28,367 nucleotides of DNA from a virus: positions 1 through 28,367 of IMG/VR virus record IMGVR_UViG_3300017708_002350, one strand, 5' to 3'. Of the stretch, positions 24,872-28,367 are shown piece by piece. A program made the position numbers and the translations under genes. The stretch's first letter is position 1. Every line of letters begins with the position of its first letter. Under the pieces are notes generated by a model, which did no database searches, was not told where the DNA came from, and saw nothing but the letters and a program-made list of their open reading frames with translations.

Positions 24872-25116
24872 GACTCTCAAGGTGCAACCCCACCATTATG
24901 AATTAATTGTTAAAATCACCTTCTTTAGATTATACATACACTTTGTCTATTGTATGTGTGTATTAGTATGTGTTGTAGTTTGATTAATTAGGATAACCCC
25001 CCGTAGGGGGGTTAAAGAATCAGACAATTGCAGGGTTTGAACCGTCAAGGTCTTTCAAAACTATATGCAAGAAAAACACTTGGCGACAAAAACACCGATT
25101 AATTGTAATAATTAAA
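24872..25116. other. AT-rich intergenic with hairpin, upstream of helicase
   Basis: About 245 bases without a convincing gene. It holds a perfect inverted repeat (24995-25013), several ATTAATTG-type AT-rich words (24901, 24982, 25098) and two GTATGTGT copies near 24953 and 24967. The helicase promoter is a TATA-like element at about 24892-24900. AT-rich runs next to a replicative helicase gene make this the best candidate in the window for a replication origin, but no known archaeal origin box is identified. Confidence 0.4.
24995..25013. terminator. Perfect GC hairpin, possible terminator
   Basis: The 8-base arms AACCCCCC and GGGGGGTT flank the loop GTA. It lies downstream of the 61-aa gene on the minus strand and upstream of the helicase promoter, where a terminator or insulator would be placed. 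On the minus strand it is not followed by a T-run, so intrinsic termination is not proved; replication-related structure is an alternative. Confidence 0.5.
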
Positions 25117-25302
25117 TTACCAACATGGCGAGTCATAGAACCACGCTTTGAAAACGAATACTGCTTCATCATCGGAGGCTAAATAGAAAGCCAACTCTAA
25201 CAGATTTGCCAAATCGGTATCTTCATCTTTCATAGAATTAGAATTTTCAATTATGTAATCTTCGTATTCTTCTTGCTCGTCAGTCCATGTCATGCCTGTC
25301 AT
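25117..25302 (-). CDS. Small acidic protein (61 aa)
   Basis: A strongly acidic small protein (MTGMTWTDEQEEYEDYIIEN, SMKDEDTDLANLLELAFYLA, ending WFYDSPCW). No family recognised; the charge pattern and amphipathic helix resemble small viral inhibitors or DNA mimics such as anti-restriction proteins, which is speculation. The ATG is 25 bp below an extended promoter (25321-25345) and preceded by TTAAAC. A second Met three codons in is possible. Confidence 0.68.
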   Translation of the reverse strand: MTGMTWTDEQEEYEDYIIENSNSMKDEDTDLANLLELAFYLASDDEAVFVFKAWFYDSPCW

Positions 25303-25320
25303 GTTTAAGCGTAGGGGATT

Positions 25321-25345
25321 CCCCTATATAACAGTATCGCCTATT
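25321..25345 (-). promoter_or_regulatory. Extended promoter (copy 3)
   Basis: Minus strand AATAGGCGATAC with TTATATAGGGG; all 25 positions identical to copy 2 at 25653-25677. The TATA centre is 25 bp before the ATG at 25302. Confidence 0.85.
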
Positions 25346-25634
25346 GAAAAGGTGTAGGGGGGCAAATTGCCTAAGTTTTTGTCGGGTATGCCCCCCTACG
25401 GGGCGAAGGCCGTCAAGGTAGGTCAGTCTGCAAGCCACTTTGCATGTGATGCAAACAACTGCGCCATTCTCGGTCAGGCAAACTCAATTGGCGGCCAACC
25501 CTTCGTTTGCTTACCTACCCCTGCTTATTCCCTATCCCGCCCTGCTCGGCATCACCCGTTAGGTCAGTATGGCTTTCAATTCTCGCACGGCCACCATTTC
25601 TGGTGTTCTTCGGCAGGGGGTTTGACTCCCCTAC
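25346..25634 (-). ncRNA. Candidate structured non-coding RNA C
   Basis: A GC-rich block of about 290 bases between two identical promoters. The upstream copy (25653-25677) faces into it, with no ATG at the usual distance, and the minus strand has no frame longer than a few tens of codons from its first ATGs, so a non-coding transcript starting near 25633 is predicted. Stems: 11-base perfect arms GTAGGGGGGCA (25354-25364) and TGCCCCCCTAC (25389-25399) near the 3' end; TTTGCA/TGCAAA (25439-25455); GCAAAC/GTTTGC enclosing TTGG/CCAA (25478-25510); GGTAGGT (25417-25423) with ACCTACC (25513-25519); CACCA-GAAA-TGGTG on the minus strand (25592-25605), a GNRA tetraloop; and AGGGG arms at 25615-25632. 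The GNRA loop favours the minus strand. Function unknown. Confidence 0.58.
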
Positions 25635-25652
25635 AAACTACCCTATCAGTCG

Positions 25653-25677
25653 CCCCTATATAACAGTATCGCCTATT
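25653..25677 (-). promoter_or_regulatory. Extended promoter (copy 2) facing block C
   Basis: Identical over 25 bases to copy 3. Its upstream box overlaps the stop codon of the hub gene. About 25 bp downstream (near 25633) there is no start codon, only the GC-rich block. Confidence 0.85.
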
Positions 25678-27523
25678 AGTTAGATAAATCCAACGCTAAC
25701 TGTAATGTTTTCTTCAAGTCTGGCGATTCTCTGCCTACATCTAATGTCATTGTAGGCGGGCTATCAACCTGCATAGACCAAGATACGCCCATGATTCTGT
25801 GTATTCCTGATATTCCCGTAGTAGCAAATTCCATAGCATCACCGACTCTAATGTTAAATGTTGATGGGATTCCATCAACAGAATATCTAACCTTTGTTCT
25901 ACCTACATTGGAGAGCATGAGTTTGGCAAACCTCTCTGCTTGAACATTGTTGATTATAGACTGTTCATTGAATACTTTTTGGACTGGTCTTGTTGGATAG
26001 TTTGCACTACCAACTGCGGGGAATGTAAAATTGACTCCCTCTGCTTCATTTAATACAACTACAACATTGAAGAAATCTAAATCTCCTTTGTCTTGTTCAA
26101 CATAAGTTGGGTAGAAATCTAAAGGCTTACTGCTTCTTCCTGATGATGTCAATTCACCGCCTCTTAGGGGCTGTAAGTTTGCATCTGTTAGGTCTTGTAA
26201 TATTCTAACATTAACAAGTCCGTTATTCTCTGCTCTCAAAGCATGAATCTTGGGGGCGGCATTCATAAATTGTAATACTGATTGACAAGCATTTAGTATT
26301 GTTTTATTTGATAATGTCAATGAATTAGGAACAACAACATTTGATTCAACAATTATGCTATCAATTGGAATAGGTACGGAAGAACCGGCTATCAAATTTT
26401 TCAATATGGCTGCACCGTCATTTGTTGATATTACTTTTGTTGATTGCACTATTTCATTCGATAGATAGCCTAATGTATCTAAACAAGTAAAAGATAAAGA
26501 CCGACCTGTTTCTTTTATCTCCGATATGTAACCTGTGTATATCAAAGGTGGATTAGCCCAATTATTCGGAGAAAGATAAACTTGAACCGTATCTCCAACA
26601 TTTACAATTCCTTCCCTTCTTCCTTGAATACTGGAAAGTGTTATGTTCATGGTTCTTGGTGCATTCAACCCCTCCGAACCTGATATTGAAGTTATGCCTT
26701 TCAATAACCCTAAGCCATTTACAACAACCATAGGACAGTTCGGGATTCCCTCATCTTCGGATATTTCACCATAGATATTACGATACAATATTTGTCTTGA
26801 CCGTGCAAAAAATACCCTGTGCTTCCAACCGTTTCTCAAGCCACCAAGTCTAAGCGACTTTGGCCTAAATTGATACTTGAGTCCTTCGGGATTCCAACCT
26901 CCATTTGTAAATCCTAAATCGCCTAAGTCAAATTCTAAACCTCCATCTTGAACAGAGGAAGGTTGGTTATTAGAAAACGGAGTTGTTGTAAAAGCAAATC
27001 CACCCCTTGAACCTCCACCTCGTTTGGTGGTCAAGTCGTAAGCATCAACAATTGGTGAAGATGAATAATAGTGAAATCCAAAGCCGCTTGTTTGACTGCT
27101 TCCTCCTACGCCAAGATGACCCGAATCGTTGTTGAATATTTGTGGGTCGAAAGGTCTTGGAACAGCCAAACTGGTATAACAAGTGGTTATTGTTTTATCT
27201 TGAACATAACTACCGCCTATGTCGGAAGGGAAGGGTATCAAAGATAAACCAAAATCATTTGGATAATGAGTTGGCCTCTCCATCAATTCTTTTTCGCTTA
27301 TTGACTGCGCTATTGGTTGTGATAACTCCTTATTGTTTAGTTCATGCCTAACAGTTTCAGCGTAAGTTCTTGAAACCCATCTGGCAACTGCGGTTCTTGG
27401 TATTCTGTGGTCTTGACCGATTTCCTCAATGTCCTTTTTCATTTCATCGGGAGGCAAGATGTAGGCAACCCTATCATCGGGCTTCCTAACAATCCTGTTA
27501 TACCTCTCAATAGCATCGGACAT
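25676..27523 (-). CDS. Baseplate hub / tail tip protein (gp27/XkdQ-like)
   Basis: 615 residues. The N-terminal ~280 residues are Gly-, Ser- and aromatic-rich and unassigned. From about residue 270 the sequence has hub-type features: NITLSSIQGRREGIVNVGDT then VQVYLS, a TGYISEIKETGRSLSFTCLD block, an ILKNLI helix, and a C-terminal GIPSTFNIRVGDAMEF / GIHRIMGVSWSM / MTLDVGRES run, as in phage late-control-D, gp27 and XkdQ-type proteins that cap the tail tube. It would form the ring joining tube and tail tip. It is separated from the other tail genes (8149-17289) by the whole replication block. The gene starts 9 bases after the 39-aa microprotein. Function is assigned by fold-like pattern, hence moderate certainty. 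Confidence 0.68.
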   Translation of the reverse strand: MSDAIERYNRIVRKPDDRVAYILPPDEMKKDIEEIGQDHRIPRTAVARWVSRTYAETVRHELNNKELSQPIAQSISEKELMERPTHYPNDFGLSLIPFPSDIGGSYVQDKTITTCYTSLAVPRPFDPQIFNNDSGHLGVGGSSQTSGFGFHYYSSSPIVDAYDLTTKRGGGSRGGFAFTTTPFSNNQPSSVQDGGLEFDLGDLGFTNGGWNPEGLKYQFRPKSLRLGGLRNGWKHRVFFARSRQILYRNIYGEISEDEGIPNCPMVVVNGLGLLKGITSISGSEGLNAPRTMNITLSSIQGRREGIVNVGDTVQVYLSPNNWANPPLIYTGYISEIKETGRSLSFTCLDTLGYLSNEIVQSTKVISTNDGAAILKNLIAGSSVPIPIDSIIVESNVVVPNSLTLSNKTILNACQSVLQFMNAAPKIHALRAENNGLVNVRILQDLTDANLQPLRGGELTSSGRSSKPLDFYPTYVEQDKGDLDFFNVVVVLNEAEGVNFTFPAVGSANYPTRPVQKVFNEQSIINNVQAERFAKLMLSNVGRTKVRYSVDGIPSTFNIRVGDAMEFATTGISGIHRIMGVSWSMQVDSPPTMTLDVGRESPDLKKTLQLALDLSN

Positions 27524-27532
27524 ATTGTATGC

Positions 27533-27652
27533 TTACTGGTCATTGTTCTTTACCTTTCTTAAGCACCACATGATTTTACCTTTCTCTGCATTCCATGCGT
27601 AAAGGTTGTTTCCGATTACAATTTTGCTGACTGACTCTTGGCTCTTGCTCAT
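27533..27652 (-). CDS. 39-aa basic microprotein
   Basis: A short frame starting MSKSQESVSKIVIGNNLYAW and ending CLRKVKNNDQ. It is basic, with a possible beta hairpin (KIVIGNNLYAWN, GKIMWCLRKV). No family. It is supported by the ATG lying 25-26 bp from an extended promoter (27673-27698) and by the hub gene following after 9 bases, so it leads the hub transcript. Confidence 0.65.
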   Translation of the reverse strand: MSKSQESVSKIVIGNNLYAWNAEKGKIMWCLRKVKNNDQ

Positions 27653-27672
27653 GATACAAGATGTAAGGCCAC

Positions 27673-27698
27673 TCCTATATAATAGTATCGTCTATATT
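27673..27698 (-). promoter_or_regulatory. Extended promoter (copy 1)
   Basis: Minus strand box ATAGACGATAC with TATTATATAGG, a variant matching copy 2 at about 21 of 25 positions. The TATA centre is 25-26 bp before the ATG at 27652. It overlaps the end of the zinc-ribbon microprotein gene, whose stop is part of the upstream box. Confidence 0.78.
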
Positions 27699-27817
27699 CT
27701 CTTTTTGAACCAATTTATGTCTGTATTCCATTTAGCGTGGCACTTCCGGCACTCTAATTGGACTTTATCACCAAAAGAATTACCTCTTACAGAGCCTTTG
27801 CACTTCGGACATTTCAT
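27692..27817 (-). CDS. Zinc-ribbon microprotein (41 aa)
   Basis: Starts MKCPKCKGSVRG; two CxxC pairs (C3/C6 and C23/C26, the second as CRKCHAKW) about 16 residues apart form a textbook zinc ribbon, followed by NTDINWFKKRI. The ATG overlaps the stop of the upstream gene as ATGA, so translation is coupled. Short zinc ribbons in archaeal viruses often act as DNA-, RNA- or transcription-machinery-binding factors. The motif makes it a secure gene despite its length; the partner is unknown. Confidence 0.85.
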   Translation of the reverse strand: MKCPKCKGSVRGNSFGDKVQLECRKCHAKWNTDINWFKKRI

Positions 27818-28341
27818 TCTCTCCACCAATCAGGTTTTGCTCTGCCCTTAGACCAAACGATAGTAGGGCGGTTCTTATCTCTAATGTAGTATTCTCTGTT
27901 GGCTTCAACGCCACACGCCCATTGTTTTGAATCTCTTAAGTCATCATGTCCTTTGAAACATCGTGGAGGTTTTGCCAGTTTGCCTCTTTTGATATAGCGT
28001 CTTAGTTTTAGTGAATCAATAGCCATCAAGCCGTCGTAGCAGTAATGATGCTTACCAAAGCGCATCTTAAATTCCTGACATAAAGCCAAGCCCCATTCCA
28101 AGACCCAGTTGAAATTGTTTCTCGTTTGCATAGTCCACTTTGTCGCAGGGTGGTTTGGATAACCGCCTTTATGTGGCTCTCCGGTTGATTGAGCCAACGG
28201 TAGTAATTCAGTAGGACAATCATTATCTCTAAGACTTTGAACAATCATTTGCATAGCCTCTGTTGGCATTTTTACAATATGAGCGTCGGCTAAATCTAAA
28301 GCCGCCAGTCTTGGGTCATGGTTGGTGTAAAAGATATTCAT
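27814..28341 (-). CDS. Conserved protein of a marine-phage family, function unknown
   Basis: About 175 residues beginning MNIFYTNHDPRLAALDLADA. The order of D-P-x-L-A-A, a DAHIVKMP motif, a YPNHPATKW motif, NNFNWVLEWGLALCQEF and RFGKHHYCYDG, ending in PDWW, recalls a family I know from many marine phages (an N-terminus of the MNIFYLDxDP type). The conserved His, Asp and Lys positions suggest an enzyme, but I do not know a proven activity. The ATG at 28341 is preferred over a TTG two codons earlier. It is coupled to the zinc-ribbon gene by a 4-base overlap; its promoter lies at or beyond the window edge. Confidence 0.72.
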   Translation of the reverse strand: MNIFYTNHDPRLAALDLADAHIVKMPTEAMQMIVQSLRDNDCPTELLPLAQSTGEPHKGGYPNHPATKWTMQTRNNFNWVLEWGLALCQEFKMRFGKHHYCYDGLMAIDSLKLRRYIKRGKLAKPPRCFKGHDDLRDSKQWACGVEANREYYIRDKNRPTIVWSKGRAKPDWWRE

Positions 28342-28367
28342 ACTCAAGCCTCAAGGTATTCTTCAAA

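Noticed and set aside
24995-25013. Insertion-sequence terminal repeat
   Set aside because: A single short palindrome with no partner copy, no target duplication and no transposase.
25028-25050. Minus-strand GGTTCAAACC resembling a tRNA T-loop or an integration site remnant
   Set aside because: The loop fits the consensus but the flanking stem has two mismatches and no other tRNA part is present; no integrase gene is visible.
25614-25634. T-arm-like hairpin (GGGGG, loop TTTGACT, CCCCT) suggesting a tRNA
   Set aside because: No matching acceptor 5' strand, D-arm or anticodon arm within range on the plus strand, and the loop lacks the invariant C56.
25367-25663. 98-codon plus-strand frame over block C
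   Set aside because: Codes for a mixed Pro/His/Ser-rich chain without a recognisable core, runs against the local promoter direction and across the inverted repeats.

Overview
The window is part of the genome of a tailed double-stranded DNA virus (Caudoviricetes type) or provirus that infects an archaeon. The virion evidence is a tail tube protein, a tail assembly chaperone with a programmed -1 frameshift, a TP901-type tape measure protein, a baseplate-hub-like protein, a giant PKD-bearing tail protein and a repeat-rich tail fibre. The archaeal evidence is an archaeo-eukaryotic primase with a PriL-like iron-sulphur tail, an XPF/Hef-type nuclease, a probable PCNA-like clamp, and TATA boxes centred about 25 bp before the start codons, as expected for leaderless archaeal transcripts. 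The exact host is not determinable; a marine Thermoplasmatota (Poseidoniales) or Nitrososphaeria host would fit but is inference. No terminase, portal, capsid, protease or DNA polymerase gene is visible, so the window is a partial genome.

Layout: all genes but one (44..496) lie on the minus strand, so transcription runs from high to low coordinates. From the right end: a conserved marine-phage-type protein and a zinc-ribbon microprotein (27692-28341), a 39-aa microprotein (27533-27652), the hub protein (25676-27523), a GC-rich non-coding block C (25346-25652), a 61-aa acidic protein, an AT-rich intergenic with a strong hairpin (24872-25116), an AAA+ helicase, an SSB-like protein with acidic tail, a structured non-coding block B (21487-21679), an 87-aa protein, a Sak4-like ATPase, a Cas4/RecB-like nuclease, a winged-helix-like protein, a GC-rich non-coding block A (18363-18673), the clamp and a 68-aa protein. 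Then follow the tail genes (tube, chaperone, tape measure, 1944-aa tail protein), a membrane microprotein, primase, XPF nuclease, a 31-aa microprotein, a winged-helix protein, two hypotheticals, a pair of related small proteins, the 964-aa fibre, a Cys-rich microprotein and a membrane-anchored SAP-like protein.

How it works together: primase, helicase, SSB, clamp, Sak4-like annealing ATPase, Cas4-like nuclease and XPF-like nuclease form a replication-recombination set that probably borrows the host polymerase or one encoded outside the window. The most unusual content is the regulatory layer. A 25-bp extended promoter (upstream box ATAGGCGATAC plus TTATATAGG) occurs five times. Three copies sit exactly 25-26 bp before ATGs of small genes; two have no start codon at that distance and instead face GC-rich, hairpin-dense blocks without convincing genes, suggesting virus-encoded structured non-coding RNAs. 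A second, simpler TATA class drives replication and tail operons. Several genes shorter than 45 codons, including ones fixed by TATA spacing, are described here.
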